Source: Lateolabrax maculatus (Eukaryota; Chordata; Actinopteri; Acropomatiformes; Lateolabracidae). From it: 64,000 nt of DNA. A model generated the notes under the pieces. It did not search any database. It was not told the DNA's origin and was given only the letters and a program-made list of their open reading frames with translations. The stretch covers positions 1,365,501 to 1,429,500 of the forward strand of contig CM062219.1 in NCBI GenBank assembly GCA_031216445.1, in the 5' to 3' direction. Positions 44,831 to 57,682 of the stretch are shown here, piece after piece. Position 1 is the stretch's first letter. Each line of letters opens with the position of its first letter. A program made the position numbers and the translations under genes.

Positions 44831-46730
44831 TTTTACCTTTAGTGTTTGTTTTTGATTTTTAATGTTGAAATAAAACAACATCATTTCTGTGGTAAATCCT
44901 GTAATTATGTTTTTATTATTATCATCGTCTGCACACAATAAATTACATGAACATATGTACAAGTTGTTGAGGCACAAGAGGTCAGTGAGGTCAACGCAGT
45001 AAAACAGACATGAAGTACTTCATTACAGACAGATTCACAGATTTAACCTCAATCTGCTTCGACCGTCTTGACATAACACAAGTTCATTATTCAAATATAA
45101 ACTCTGTCATCCGCAAAGTTAAGTCAGTAAAATCTATCATGTACATTCTGAAAACAAGCGAGTGGTTGTGATACTTTGTGTATTTCAAGTGATTCATGGA
45201 TGTTGAATCTTTGTGCAGCAGAAGTGGGTGAAGAGACACGAAGGCACGCCGGCGCCCTCTGCTGGTCGGACCTCTCATGGGAGGCACCACACTGACTTAA
45301 TAATGTTAAAGGGTCAGTTCACTCAAACACGTGGAGGTTCCTTCTTGATGTTGGGATTAACTGTGATTACAAAACATTAAACATCAGCTGTAGATAAATG
45401 CTGAGCTGTTAATTGTGTTGCTGTTCGTCTATTATCAGACTGATAATAAAGAGGTTTACGTGGTTCTGAGGAGCCGAGACCAGATCCAAATTATACTCAG
45501 CAAATTGTCACCATTTAAATGAGCTGAACCGGCGGCTAGTGGCTCCTGTCTGCAGTGAACCCACGGCTCTCCAGACAACTATCACTGGATCACTTAGATC
45601 CTGCAGAAAACACACAAACATGAAGATTCTCAGACAGATTCTGTAGTTATAAAGGAGCGATTTCTAAGCAGATTTATGGACGTTTATTCACAGTGGAACG
45701 ATCTCCACGGAAAGTGTAAGTCAAGCTGAATGTAAAAAAATCTCCATCATGTCTGTGTGTTTAGATTTTGAGTGATGAGGAGAGGAAGTAGTTTAAGTAG
45801 CTTAACTTCCTCCGAGAGCTGTTGCACAGGCTCTGCTGCGGTTCCATCTGCTGATCGTGTTGATAATTGGGCCAAAGTACAGTAACTAACTTCCCCTAAC
45901 TAGCTTTCTTAAGGTTCGTGGGAATATCATTATCGCAAATAAACTGTGTGTGGCCCGGGTTAGGCAGGTACAACACCTGGTGACGGATCAGGGTTTCAGT
46001 TGAATCGAATAAAGTCCGCTTTTTCCACTGCATATGTGAATCCTTTAGTGTCTCCAGAGGGAGCCGTGTGACGTCTGATTAATGTCCTCATGTCACTTGA
46101 GGCAGAGTTGGTCGGGCTGATGACTACAAGTTTGAAAAGTACAAATAAGCGTGTTGGTGTGGAGTTAGAAACAAAGTGATCTGAGCAGAGCTCTGCTGCA
46201 GGAGACTTCAGCTGCTACAGCATAACACACCACCATCTGCAGGAAGAGTTGCATTTTGGGTGATGTAGGCACAAGGTTATGACAAGAAAGAAGAACGTGT
46301 GGAATAAAAAGACGATATCTCTGGTTCTGCTGCATTGATTTTATCCCTTTTTAAATTTTTTTTTTTTTTTTTTGACTGACCCTTTAAACTGGCAACGATC
46401 TGATGTCCTCCTAAGACAGCGGAGAGAAGTTTGTAGTTATTTAGCTTACAGTGTTTGTAGATTACTTCCTGAATTCACTTGAGACGAGACAATAGACACA
46501 TAAAATCGCCTGAAACTCCAACAAACTTCTTTATGGTACTTTGATCTATACCGGATATAAAATGCCTGATGCCAAGCAGTATAAAGGCTGCACTTCAGCT
46601 CAAAGTTAATCATTCTGGCTCTTCTTTGTCTTTATGGATGAGGTGATGTCTCCGGGTTGATTTATCTGATTCCAGATCTGGGATTATACCTTATGTCCAT
46701 GTTGTACCAAAAGCACTGACAGCCGTGTGT

Positions 46731-49700
46731 CTATGACTGGTATTCCTTCAGTAACTGGCCGGCAATAACCAGCCTCTGGATCTCGCTGGTGCCCTCGTAG
46801 ATCTCTGTAATGCGAGCGTCGCGGTAGTGCCTCTCCGCGGGCATGTCCGCCACGTAGCCCATCCCACCCAGAACCTGGATCGCCTGATTTCAAAGTACAA
46901 AGAAAATTTTAAAAGTTGTGTCTGGGGGTTTCTTCCTCTTTACATTCTGTTTGTTGTTGGTTTTCTTACCTGATGGGAGCAGAATGTGGCGGCTTCAGAC
47001 GCTGCCAGCTTGGCCATGGCCGCTTCCTGCAGGAAAACACAGGTGGGTTAAAGTATGTGACACTGGAAACATGTAAAACTCATTGAAACCGAGGCGTCGG
47101 CGCACCTTGGTGAAGGGTTTGTGAGAATCTCGAAGAATCGCAGACTTCCAGGTGAGCAGACGAGCGCTCTCTACCGCCACGTTCATGTCAGCCAGCTTGA
47201 ACTAAACACAGTGAAAAATACTCGATTAGCACCTTGATGATTAGTAAATTCATTTTAGTCATTTATGAAACAAAAACACCAAATATTCTGTTTCCAACTT
47301 CTCACATGTGAAGCTTTTCTTTGTTTTATGTTGTTGTGGATTGAATATAATAAAAGGCATTTGAAGGCATCGCCTTGGGCTCTGGGAAGCTGTGATGGGC
47401 ATTTTAAACTATATTCTGACATTTGATGAAGCACAGCATTTCCATAAAGTTAGGGGACCCCTGAAAAAACTGATTAAAGTAGAGATCTTCTGACTTTTAG
47501 GCTTTAAGCTCGTGGAGTACCGGTTTATGTGTGAGGTTAGTGAGGACAGAGATTGTTTTTGTTTTCAAAATGAAAAACGTATTCATGTGGACGTGGCCTC
47601 AGAGGCCACCGATTAGAGGTCTCGTCACCTGTATGGCCTGCAGCTTGCCGATGGGAGATCCGAATGCGGTGCGTTTGAGTGCGTAGTCTGCGGCACAGTC
47701 CAGAGACGCCTGAGCGATGCCGAGAGCCTGAGATGCGATGCCGATCCGTCCGCTGTCCAGAGTTTGCTGAGTGACGCAGATAAACAGGAAGGTCACACTC
47801 ACACCAGAAATCAGGTTAGTCAGAGATGTCGCAGGCAACCAAAGTGTTCACAAGTTCAGATAACATGAAGAGACTGAAGTTCTCTGAAAGCACTAGGAGC
47901 TGAACACATACAGTTCTCCAGATTAAATTACTCTGAATGATGATTGCTAAATTAAGTTATCCTGTTAAACATGCTTTCCATCCAAAATTAGCACTCCACC
48001 CTCAGGAATCCTTCCACAAAGATAGAACTACATCTTGGCACCATTACTGGTTTACTGACGTGATGTGTATGAAAGATTTTATTACTCATGCAGTTGTTCA
48101 ACAGGAAGAAGAGCCTCGCCAAAACTATTGAATGTCACATGGACGAGTATGTCGATATTCAGGAAATCTTCCTCAGCAGGACTGTGTGAAGAATAAGTGG
48201 AATAACAGGCTCCATGTGAACACATGAATGGACTGCACTTTAAAATACCATAGCGATCTTGAACCCGGCACCGCGAGGGCCCAGCATGTTGCCCAGAGGG
48301 ATCCTGCAGTCCTCCAGGATGATGTTAGCAGTGGACGAGGCTTTGATGCCCAACTTATCTTCCTTCTTCCCCAGAGAAAGCCCCGGGTGTGGCATCGGGA
48401 TCAGGAACGCACTGATACCCTGCAGACATGGAAGACAAAAAGCAGGAAACAGAAAGCACAAAAGATGAGGGAGGATCACTTATATTGCTAAATCCACTCT
48501 TTATCTCGATGATCCGAACATAGAAACAGTGAAAAGCGCAGCGTCACACCTTGTGTTTGAGTTTCTTGTCCGTTGTGGCGAACACGACGGTGGCCGAGGC
48601 GTCCCAGCTGTTGGTGATCCAGGCTTTGGTGCCGTTCAGCACCCACTCGTCTCCCTCCTGCCGGGCTACTGTGGAGGCTGCGCCCGCGTCACTGCCGTTG
48701 CCTGGAGAAACAGTTAAAATCAATTGTTTGTGTATTTCTGGCACTGACAAAATAAAAAGTTACCGCTTCCCTTCCCTAGCGTTGTTTACTATCATACTAA
48801 CGACAGTTTTAACACCTCATACCGTGATAATGACGTCTCTTACAACTCTTCAGTGGCATGTACATACATGTGGGTGAGTGACATTTACCTGGCTCGCTGA
48901 GGGCGAAGCAGCCCACCTTCTCTCCGGTGGTGAACGGCGTGATCCACTGCTGTTTTTGTTCTTCTGTGCCAAACTTCAATATCGGTCCGATGTAGAGAGA
49001 CTGAGACCAGAACCACGGAGACCAGAACAATCAGCACACAAACACTAACACGAGTTGTATTTACTTGTTTATCTGTGTACTCACATTGTTGACGGACACC
49101 ACGACTCCAGTGCTGGCGCAGCCTCTGCTGATTTCCTCCATAGCCAGACTGTACGCCAGATAGTCCATCCCAGCTCCGCCCAGCTCCTCGGGCACCTCTA
49201 TGGCCATCACCCCCATCGCCCCCAGCTCCTGAATCTGGGCGGTTGACAGAGCAGAGATGGTAATGTGTTTGATACCTTAAAGCAAGTTCATCACTTTTTA
49301 AGCTGATCTGTCGAACTAGGTCCTTTATTTGGAGTTGTATTTGTGTTACTTGATGAATATAAGTCCAGTGTTCTCTCTCTTTTAGCTCTGTTTTTGGTCT
49401 CCACCACCTCCTGAGACAACTATCTGGCTCTTTACCTGCTAAATGCTCCACTATGTTCAGAAAATGACACTGTGAGAGCCGCGAGAGTGAATCTAAGACG
49501 AGCTAAATAACAATCCGATAGGCTGAAACTCAAAGCTCTGTAAAGGGAAGCTGCAGATTCAGGTGATTATTCTCTGGAGGTTCGTCACTACCACAAACAC
49601 CTTTCACGGCAACCGCGTCTCCATCTAAATGTATCTCAAATTCTATCAAAATGTCAAGAAAATCTGCAAAAGAAAATGTGAATAAACGCTTGTTTCCATC

Positions 49701-52483
49701 CACTAATGTTAGGCGAATATTAGTTGGTTCGTCGAACCATCACAGAAGAAGAAGAGGGCACAACAAGAGGACGTCATTGAAAAAAGCGCTAGTCGAACAA
49801 ACAGATGAATTTCTGTCAGTTTCATGTGTTAATGTGAGGAAGGTCAGATCAGATCTGTGTGATGAGGAGACTCTAGACATGTTTTCACACTTTATGGGAA
49901 TATCCGGGAAGACGCCAACAGCAGAAACAACTGATCAGTCTTGTGAGTTAAAGATTTGCTACGTCAGATCTTATTCGACAGACGTGTTTCCATCTCTCCT
50001 TTTGCTCATTAACTCGTTTTCAAAAAAGACAAAAACCTCCTCAAGCAAGCGGAAAAACTTTATAGCAGAATTGAGGACGTTTTTGAATTTTGCCATTTCC
50101 ATCAACCTTTTCTAATGCTTGTGATACTTAAAAATGCGCAAAAAAATCTGTTGATGGAAACACGTCTGGTGTCGTTTGATACATTGTTTTTATAAAAATA
50201 TTGATTATAGCGGCTTTAGAGTAGACTTGTTTTCTACACTGTTTTTCCTCATAAACCGTCTTCTTGGCTCTTACCTCGGGTTGCAACAATATAAAATGGG
50301 ATCAAATTTCAACTCATGAGTCACGATTAAAGCATCACATTGTGCAGCTTTGTGTATGTGTGTTTGTACCTGTTTGGCAGGATAACAATGCTCTTTGTCT
50401 AGTTTGGCAGCGATGGGCGTCAGCTCTCTGTCGGCGTAGTCTCTGCAGGTCTGTCTCAGGAGCTGATGAGTCTCTGGTAGCTCTGCCAGCTGAGTCAGAC
50501 CTCGACAACCAGCGAGACACAAGCCCAGAGCTGAGGGAGAGAAGGACAACGAGAATTTAATACCACAGAGTTATCGATGTTTCATCATGACTGCAACAGT
50601 CGGTGCACGACTTCCTTCTCGAAAACTATGAGATGGATTGTCCTGGTCCCCAGAGGATGAACCCTCTGTGCCTCAGAGCTGAATGGACTCTTAAGTCTTG
50701 TTGAAAATACGAAAATATAAAAATATAAAAAAAATATATACATGCATGAATAATTTAACCTCTTCTTAGTTGGGGACTAGTGCCAGTTTTGATGCCAGTG
50801 ATTTTTCATAACTGACCCTCCAAAATTGGTTTTGTATCCAGTTAAAAACAAGCAAAAAAAAGGTCCCATTTCTTCATTTTAAGTGATAAAATGACATAAA
50901 TACAGCAGTATTTTTATAAATCTGCACTCAGGATACATTTAACATGTCTGTCAGGATCAGATCCAGTATTGTTTCTCAGGTGATGTGATCCTTTCATTAA
51001 CTGGTCGGCGTCGTGAGACCCAGCTGCAGCTGCAGAGACGCCCTCGGCGAGCCAGAAGTGACACATGTCATTGTGACAGTTCACGGTTAGATCTGATTGG
51101 TAGTGATGGGGTCACATTTGATGAGTCATTTATATATAAATCCAGAAATACATTCATTTATTAACAGAGTACTGCAGGAATGAGTCCTGATATCTGGAAG
51201 TCTTTAAATCAGTGGGTTTTCTGAATGAGTTTCTGGTTCGATGCCTGAAATAAAGTCTGTGATTAAACACGAGCTGAAGAGATTTTCATGTTTTGTTTTA
51301 CAAAGTGAAATATGTCAGTAAATCCACTCGTGACTTTTGAAGCTTTTACATATCTTAAAAAATGCTGCGAAAAATCATGCGACCGTGGTTAAGATTGCTT
51401 ATAGCCGGACGTATAAATAAAATAAATAAACAGATAAATCGATAATGAACATAATCAATAGTTGAAGCCCCATGATGGTTTTGTGAAAAAAAGATGCCTC
51501 AACCATCACTTTAATAAATTAATAATCACTGTTTCTTCTCACTGATTAAACTTTCTCCTTCTCCATCACATCTCATCTTTAGTTGCTTTACAGATTACAG
51601 TTTGTCCAGTGAAAACCTCGTATCTCCACGTGTTAATGGTGAACGTTAGTGATGAAGTGAAGGATGAAGAGTTCCTTTATGTGCTGAAGCTTAATAAACT
51701 GTTTCAAACCCTCTGGGATCAGCTGGAAAAAGCATCGACACAGAGCTGAAAACAGGCTGGTTTTGATGATCTTATAGACCATGATGCATTGCTGCAGGTT
51801 AAACTACCCAACAGGATATAAAGGAGTTCAACCTGAAACATCTACAGCAGTAAAATGCAGCAGACACACTTGTACTGAAGTGAAGCACCTGAATACTTCT
51901 CCCACATCAACTTGCATGACTTCCCCGTGTCTGACTTTCTTAGCGGTCCCTGAAGGCCGCAGACGGTATCCAGGTGAAAGGTGAATCTCACCTTTAGTCA
52001 CCTTCGCGTCCGTCCGACGGTTCAAAACCTCCCGAACAAACTCGACCAGACTCGGACTCAGACACAGTTTCCGTCCGTGACGGTGACCCGGAGCCTGATC
52101 GAGTTATCGATCGCTGCTAGCTCCGGCTAACTGGGAGCTAACTGTTTATTATCCGCTCACGTTACGTGTGAGTGAACCCGCGCGTGCCTCAGGTGTGCGG
52201 CAGGCTCACCTGGCGGGTCCCCGGTCAGAGTTAGTGGAGGTGACCAGCAGGTTACTTTCATTAACTAGCGGCGTTACGTGTGAAGCTAACTGAGGCTAAC
52301 TAGGCTCGGTGTGTCCAGTGTCTCTGTCCGCGCGCCGCTCAGCTGATTCCAGCTGTTTCCAGCTGTGTCCAGGTGTGTCCAGGTGTGTCCAGGTGTTCCT
52401 CCGCGGGGACCGTGGTGTGTGTCGGTGTGGTGGAGTTTTCTCTCGGTGAACTCACCTCTTCTCGCCTTGAGCAGCGCAGCCAT
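46731..52483 (-). CDS. acads: acads, short-chain acyl-CoA dehydrogenase (complete, 10 coding exons)
   Basis: Mitochondrial FAD enzyme for the first step of beta-oxidation of short acyl-CoAs, passing electrons to ETF. Coding exons in order: 52483-52456, 50530-50370, 49234-49085, 49000-48889, 48701-48550, 48419-48249, 47766-47629, 47201-47106, 47026-46970, 46883-46731. All joins are GT/AG and in frame; total 405 codons plus stop (mammalian SCAD 412). The N-terminus MAALLKARRALGLCLAG fits a mitochondrial targeting peptide. Signatures: GCFALSEPGNGSDAGAAS (FAD/substrate site, split across an intron), WITNSWDASA, DCRIPLGNMLG, GGMGYVADMPAERHYRDARI and catalytic base Glu about 385 in IYEGTSEIQR. No broken motif was seen. 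It is transcribed toward cldn5, so the two genes converge, and its CpG-rich first exon faces crybb1's 3' end. Confidence 0.97.
49640..50170. repeat. GTTTCCATC-type MITE-like element in acads intron
   Basis: It lies in the intron between acads exons at 50370 and 49234. The left part carries gcaaaagaaaatgtgaataa and tgtttccatccactaatg; the right end aatgcgcaaaaaaatctgtt followed by gatggaaacacg is its inverted counterpart. A 154-codon frame inside is not supported as a gene. Confidence 0.6.
51591..51869. repeat. Repeat core in acads intron 1, inverted copy of 37971-38260
   Basis: The sequence from cagattacagtttgtccagt to atgcagcagacacacttgta is the reverse complement of 37971-38260 with few mismatches. 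Both sit within AGTAAAAGT-type elements, so dispersal by transposition is likely. Confidence 0.85.
52100..52455 (-). promoter_or_regulatory. acads GC-rich start region inside intron 1 border
   Basis: CpG-rich sequence follows acads exon 1 (52456-52483) on its transcribed side, with a short tandem gtgtccaggt series at 52361-52397. The likely TATA-less promoter spans this and the bases to about 52560. Exact start site unknown. Confidence 0.4.
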
Positions 52484-52719
52484 GGCTCCTTCCTCCCGGC
52501 GACCTGAGCTGGTATGAAGCACGCTGCTGCCTTTACGTGCCCTCGGAATTATTGGCACTACGTTGCAGTGAGACGTGTGAGGAGGGTTGTGTTTCTGACG
52601 TGTCTTCCTCTTAAAGTTACTACGTGTTTTAACGTTTTATCGGCAAATGATCAACGTTAAAACTATTCAAATCAGTTTTAAGTGCATTTTCTGTTGTTAG
52701 TGAGTTTGTGGAAGGTTGT

Positions 52720-53340
52720 TCAAGTCGAGGAGGTTCTAGGGGTCCTTAAAGAGGTTCGAGGTTCTAGAGGTCATTGAGGAGGTTCTAGGGGTCCCTGTTC
52801 TTTAGGAAAACCTAGAAGTGCTGTATGAGGTTATGTGGTCACAGGAAAGTTCTAGGAGTCCTTTCAGAAGTTTATTGGTCATTGAGGGGATTCAAGAGGT
52901 CGTTTGGGTGGTTTGTGGTCATTAAGAGGTCCCAGAGGTTCCTTATAAACTGTAATGGCATTTCAGGAGGTTCTTTAGGAAACCTCAGAAGCCTAGAAGT
53001 AATCTAAGTGGTTCTGTGGTCAGAAGGCTGTAGAGGTCCTTTAAAAAGTTCTATTGATGAGGTTTAAGGGGCCCTAAAGGGGTTTCTAGTGGTCACTGAG
53101 GATGTTTAAAATAAACCTTTATTGATCCCCAGTGGGGAAATTCGGTAGGTGGCTTTTGAGGACGTTTAGTGATCACTGAGGAGGTTCTAGAGATTGTTCA
53201 GGAGGCCCCAGAAGTTTAGAAGTCATTTAAGAGGTTCTGTGGTCACTGAGGAGGTTCTAACGTTCTTTAAGGAGGTTCTGGGGGTCTTTAAAGAGGTTTT
53301 AGTGGTCATTGCAGAGGTTTTAGGGTCCTTTTCAGGAGGT
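52720..53340. repeat. Degenerate GAGGTTCT tandem array upstream of acads
   Basis: Many loose units built on gaggttctaggggtccttaa and gaggttctagaggtcattga, roughly 20-45 bp apart, over 600 bp. A related snatch, gaggttctgaaagtcattgg, occurs in a crybb1 intron at 54934. Open frames here (VLGVLSEVYWSLRGF-like) are repetition artefacts. Near 53115-53140 is tttattgatccccagtgggg, the end of another common fish repeat. Confidence 0.75.
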
Positions 53341-54508
53341 AGTGTCCAAGTATTGTCATGTCATGTTTTAAGTGCATTTGCTCATTTTCTGTTGTTAGAG
53401 ATCAAAATACTCAAATACAGCAAAAGCGACTAAATTATTTTACAACTCTCGAGCATGGATGAATTTTCAAGGACCAATGAAGCAGCAGGTCAACACCCAA
53501 ATTAACAGAAGGTGACCTAATGTCCATCAGGTAAACTGTCTTTCATTCAATTCAATTCATGTGTATTAATGAACTTCCCATTCAGCCAAATATTATGCAG
53601 TAACTATGCAACAATTTGTGATGCCATCCCAGCTGGTGCAGCCAGGATCCCAAAGACAAAGACAGTATAATAACATAATGTACATGGATCACATATTTAT
53701 GAATAAAAATGTATGAGGACTCAGTTACTCTATCACCTTCTGTTTCTTTTTGGAATTAACTACCACAAAATAAATAACAGGAAATATTTATTTACAAGAA
53801 AGCTAAAACTAGGTTTATTTTAAAATAATGCATAGATGTTAATTGTTTTGTCCAAGTATAAACTGGAATTTGATACTTTATGTGCTTTTTGTAACTTTAG
53901 TTCATCTATTTTGTGACTGCACCTACAGTAAAATATTGTGCACTGACGTGACGAACGACTTTAAAGATGATTTCAAAGAATGTTATTTTATAGATTGTTA
54001 ACCCAAACTTTTTGTACTTTTCCTCCTATATATGAATTGTTTTTATTAAATGTAAAGAGCTTACTGCATCGTCCCTATGCCTAATGTTTATTTGTGAAGT
54101 GTCATGATTGAATTACCTGTTTCCTCTTTTTGTTCTTATACATTAATACACTGTATGTAAAATACACTATTTAATTACAAATTTTGGGCCGTAGGTAATA
54201 TCCAAAATATATATTTATATGTGGACTTACAGAGAGACTGTAATACTATATTGACCACATCCCATATGCTATTTCCATTCTCCTATGTATTATTGAAAAC
54301 CCTGCAGAAGAAACACAGTAAATACAGCAAACAGATACTGTGTAGTTATTGTAGCTTAAAAATAATATGCCACAATAATAATTTAAGGTCATAACAAAGC
54401 TACACACCATTATTTCCTACAGGAATATTATCCAAACATTGCAACAACTTTTCTATAGAAAGAATAAATATAATCCAGCCAGGGAGGTTTCAGGTTTTTC
54501 ACAACATG

Positions 54509-54514
54509 TTTATT
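54509..54514 (-). terminator. crybb1 polyadenylation signal
   Basis: AATAAA on the minus strand (tttatt), about 190 bp beyond the crybb1 stop. Confidence 0.65.
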
Positions 54515-54704
54515 TTTTTAGCACCATAAAAAGTCAGTTAAGGTTGTCCTGTGTATTTGCTCTAATTCCGTCTTTCCTTTCGGATGGAGCGATGTTGTTG
54601 GTGATTTAGGAAAGGATTGGAGAAGGGGGGGGGGCGTTTGGAGAAATAAAAAGCTGAGAGGGGCTGCATGGCTACGACAGCACCAGGCGGTCAGCAGGTG
54701 TCAT

Positions 54705-57219
54705 TCACTTGCTGGCGGAGGTGAAGGTGAAGCATCCTCTCTGGTGGAACTGCATGTCCCTGATACGACGCATGGACTGGATCTGGGGCTGGAAGGCGCA
54801 GAAGTCGTTGTAGTGTCTGTAGTCACCGCACTCAAACAGGTACTGGTAGCCTCTGTATCCGGGGTACTGGTAACCCACCCAGCTGAGAGAGAAGGGGAGA
54901 GGGGGAGCACAGTCAGGGTTAGTTGACATTAATGAGGTTCTGAAAGTCATTGGGGAAGTTCTGGTGGTCTTGAAAACACAGAAATGTGAAGATAAAACTC
55001 TTGGCAGAAAAAGAGACATTTTTAGACAAAGAACTCAGCACACAGTCAGCTTTAAGCCTTGTGATGACATGTCCTCCTACTTTTTATGAACAACTACATT
55101 GTAGTGAGACTCTGGAGGCCTGTGGCTTCATCTGAAGCTATGTCCAAAACAATATTATTAGTACAGAGCCTCCACTTGAGCTATATATGAAAAATGAGCA
55201 GATAGATTATCTCCCAGGCGGTATGACCGAGTCTTTTCTCAGCCTGAAACACAGACATAAGTCTTGATCCTTTACTGAAATCATTTACTGTAAAGCTATT
55301 CAGTTGTGTGTGTGTGTGTGTGTGTGTGTGTGTCTACTCACGATCCTCCTGGCACCCTCACGCTGCCCACTCTGTCGCAGAAGCCGTGCGCCCAGAGGGT
55401 GGGCACATCATCCTCCTGGATCTCCATCTTGTTGCCCTTGAAGTCAGAGAGCTCATACAGGCAGATCTTGTGCTCCATGCTGTCCTGTAGGGAGGAAACA
55501 TTAACAGATGTCTTCATGCTGCTGTTTCTGATTGGTTGTAAAGTTTGAAATATGTCGGCATCCATTGGATAGATTGCCTTTACAGACTTTTGTGGCATAC
55601 AGGTGATGGATCTTGATGACTTTTGTGATCCATCAGGCCAAATTTATTAATTAATTGAGCAGCACTAGTTTTCTTCACTTTCATCTTACAATTCAGATTG
55701 CTGGTGTTTAATAAGCATTTCAGCTTCATGGCATCCCTAGACTGATTGTACTTGTTCTCATTAAAGAGTATCTCTTATTAACTAAAGGAAGCGATGTCCT
55801 CATGCCTTCATATATAAGATGATATATTCAGTCTTGTTTCAGTGCTCAGCGTACCATGCGGATGGGCCTGAGGGACATGAGGCAGTCGCTGCGGTAGGAG
55901 TTGCTCCAGGTATCCCAGCGAGGATACTCTCCCTTCTCCAGGATGAACATCTCCCCACGGAAGTTAGTCTGCTCCCAGGCAACAAAGCTGGAGAAGGGGG
56001 GCCGCCGGGCACAGAGGGGGCACAAGAGGGGGAGAGGACAGGAGAAAAGAATTAGAGCAAAGATAACAGGGAAATATATGTGAATATAGAGAGTTTGTCT
56101 GACTGTAGCTGCTTAAATCGGGTTTGTGTGTCCACTTACGGGCCGCACTCCACAATGATACTACGCACTCTATCCATGCCACGGTCACACACGTTCATAC
56201 ACTCATTCTGGACCTCGATCATCCTGCCCTGGAAGTTCTCCTGGTCGAACAGCATGATCTGCACAGAGGAGATATCACAAGTTACACCAGTGGGCAGGAC
56301 AACAAGCATCATGTCATTCACATATACCAGCAGTGAATTATAACCTCATTTCAGTTATAAGCTATTCTTTAATAATGGGAACCTACAGAAGCAGGAAAGT
56401 AACTGTGTCCTGGTTTAAGCTACTGGCTACCTTGATTTTATTCACAAAAAACATGAGATAAAATATTCTGGTAGTTTTCTAGTAGTATATAAAGTAGTAT
56501 ATAAATAAACCATGGCCAGCCACAACATTAAAATGCTGCTTGTACGTTAATGCACCACTAATAACAATAATGTAACACTCTTACATGAGCTTTTCTTCAT
56601 AATGGGTACTTTTTACACAAGTAGTATTATTACTGTACTTTTACTTAAGTAAAGGATCTGAATACTTCTTCTACTTCTACCAAGAACCCTGATAAATCTA
56701 CTGAATCCACTAATTAATTTGAATGAAAGGAAACTAATCAGAGCAATATCAAGCTATAACCTGCATGAAAAATGCCTTTCAAGCATCTGTTCACTCAGAA
56801 AAACTTGGGTGAAAATTATTTGTGGTGTTTAAAGCATCAATATTTGAAAAACTCAACAGCAATGTCCTGGTCGCTCAGGATAATCAGTTTTTTTTTTTTA
56901 CAGTTTTCACCACTTTTACTAGATCCCCTTCAACCAATCTCATAGGATCTCTCAAAACATGAGCAAGTAAAACCAAAACTATCTGCATGGCTAGACCGGA
57001 GGCAATTCTTTGCAATTTGGGTAAACTAGCCCTTTAAAAAAAGATATTCTGTGTTAAAAGCAGCTTCTGCAGATGTCTAACGCTGCAGTGACTCACTCTG
57101 TAGGATCCCATGCCGGGCTCGCCGGTCTTGGTGGCCTTGCTGGAGGCAGCTGGGGCTGGGGCTCCCTTGTCCTTGGCATCGGTGCCCTGGCTGGAGGCGG
57201 ACTTGGCAGTCTGAGACAT
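54705..57219 (-). CDS. crybb1: crybb1, beta-B1 crystallin (complete, 231 aa)
   Basis: Structural lens protein: two domains of two Greek-key motifs each, forming beta-crystallin oligomers. Coding exons in order: 57219-57097, 56258-56140, 55987-55855, 55484-55342, 54882-54705, preceded by a non-coding exon ending at 57602. One Greek key per exon matches family structure, and the frame is continuous. The Ala/Lys/Pro-rich N-terminal extension starting MSQTAKSASSQGTDAKDKGA is typical of beta-B1. Core motifs: LFDQENFQGRMIEV, CDRGMDRVRSIIVECGP, EMFILEKGEYPRWDTW, GFCDRVGSVRVPGGSW, VGYQYPGYRGYQYLFE. Tryptophans usual in the fourth motif are replaced (DYRHYNDFCAF) and cysteine is frequent (nine). Divergent partner of cryba4. 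Confidence 0.95.
55305..55332. repeat. (GT)n microsatellite in crybb1 intron
   Basis: About 14 GT units, on the crybb1 sense strand a CA repeat, starting 9 bp past the donor of exon 55484-55342. Confidence 0.95.
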
Positions 57220-57601
57220 GGTGAGGGGCTTCAGGAGAGTCTGGGTGAGAGATGGAGGAAGACAAGGGGGTGAACAGAAATAGAGGTGTAAATGGAAGTG
57301 ACAGGATCACAGAGGCGGAGGGGAAAGGGAAGGAGAAGTGAGTGTGGCCCAGTCGAGGTGTGGACACTGTCGGAGGGGTGGTAGGTAGGTATGTTTTTTG
57401 GGATTTGGACTAAAACACAAGTCTGCTGTTTATGTGGGAGGTTCATTTGGGCCCTGGACTTCTGTTTGGGCCTTTCCCCAGGCTGAGGGTGGTTTGCCTG
57501 GGTGTGGTGGGCAGGGAGTGGGCCCCGGCTCTGGATGTGCGGTTGTCCCCTGTACTATGGTGGATGTTCTGGTGTGCATGTCTGTGTCCGTGTGTCCTTA
57601 C

Positions 57602-57682
57602 CTGCGTTAGTATAGCTTGCTGTGCCGTGTGAGGGAGGCTGGCTCGTGCTGGTCTCTTCAACGCTCGACCCAAGCTTTTATA
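57602..57682 (-). promoter_or_regulatory. crybb1 core promoter and non-coding exon 1
   Basis: TATAAAA lies on the minus strand at 57682-57676; transcription should start near 57650 and exon 1 ends at a GTAAGG donor after 57602. The matching acceptor is at 57241, 21 nt before the ATG. A TATA box with a short untranslated first exon is usual for beta-crystallin genes. Confidence 0.8.

Larger units (their letters stand above)
41614..46730. other. Intergenic between cldn5 and acads 3' ends; repeats only
   Basis: The cldn5 3' UTR extends to about 42190. Beyond it are a 21-bp tandem triplication (42503-42565), a repeat with cgccccctggtggccggtcc (42980-43460), a fold-back at 43987-44076 and an AGTAAAAGT-type element (44422-44830) inverted relative to 7137-7660. 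A minus-strand AATAAA (tttatt) at 45683-45688 could serve acads, though it is about 1 kb beyond the stop. No gene was supported. Confidence 0.6.
52484..54704. other. Intergenic between acads 5' end and crybb1 3' end
   Basis: Contains acads upstream sequence, the GAGGTTCT array and then AT-rich sequence (53500-54500) with no recognisable gene or element. Confidence 0.6.

Noticed and set aside
49651..50115. 154-codon frame in acads intron
   Set aside because: Lies within a MITE-like repeat and has no recognisable domain.
52825..53433. Plus-strand frames with repeated VLGV/EVLG peptides
   Set aside because: Products of the degenerate GAGGTTCT array.
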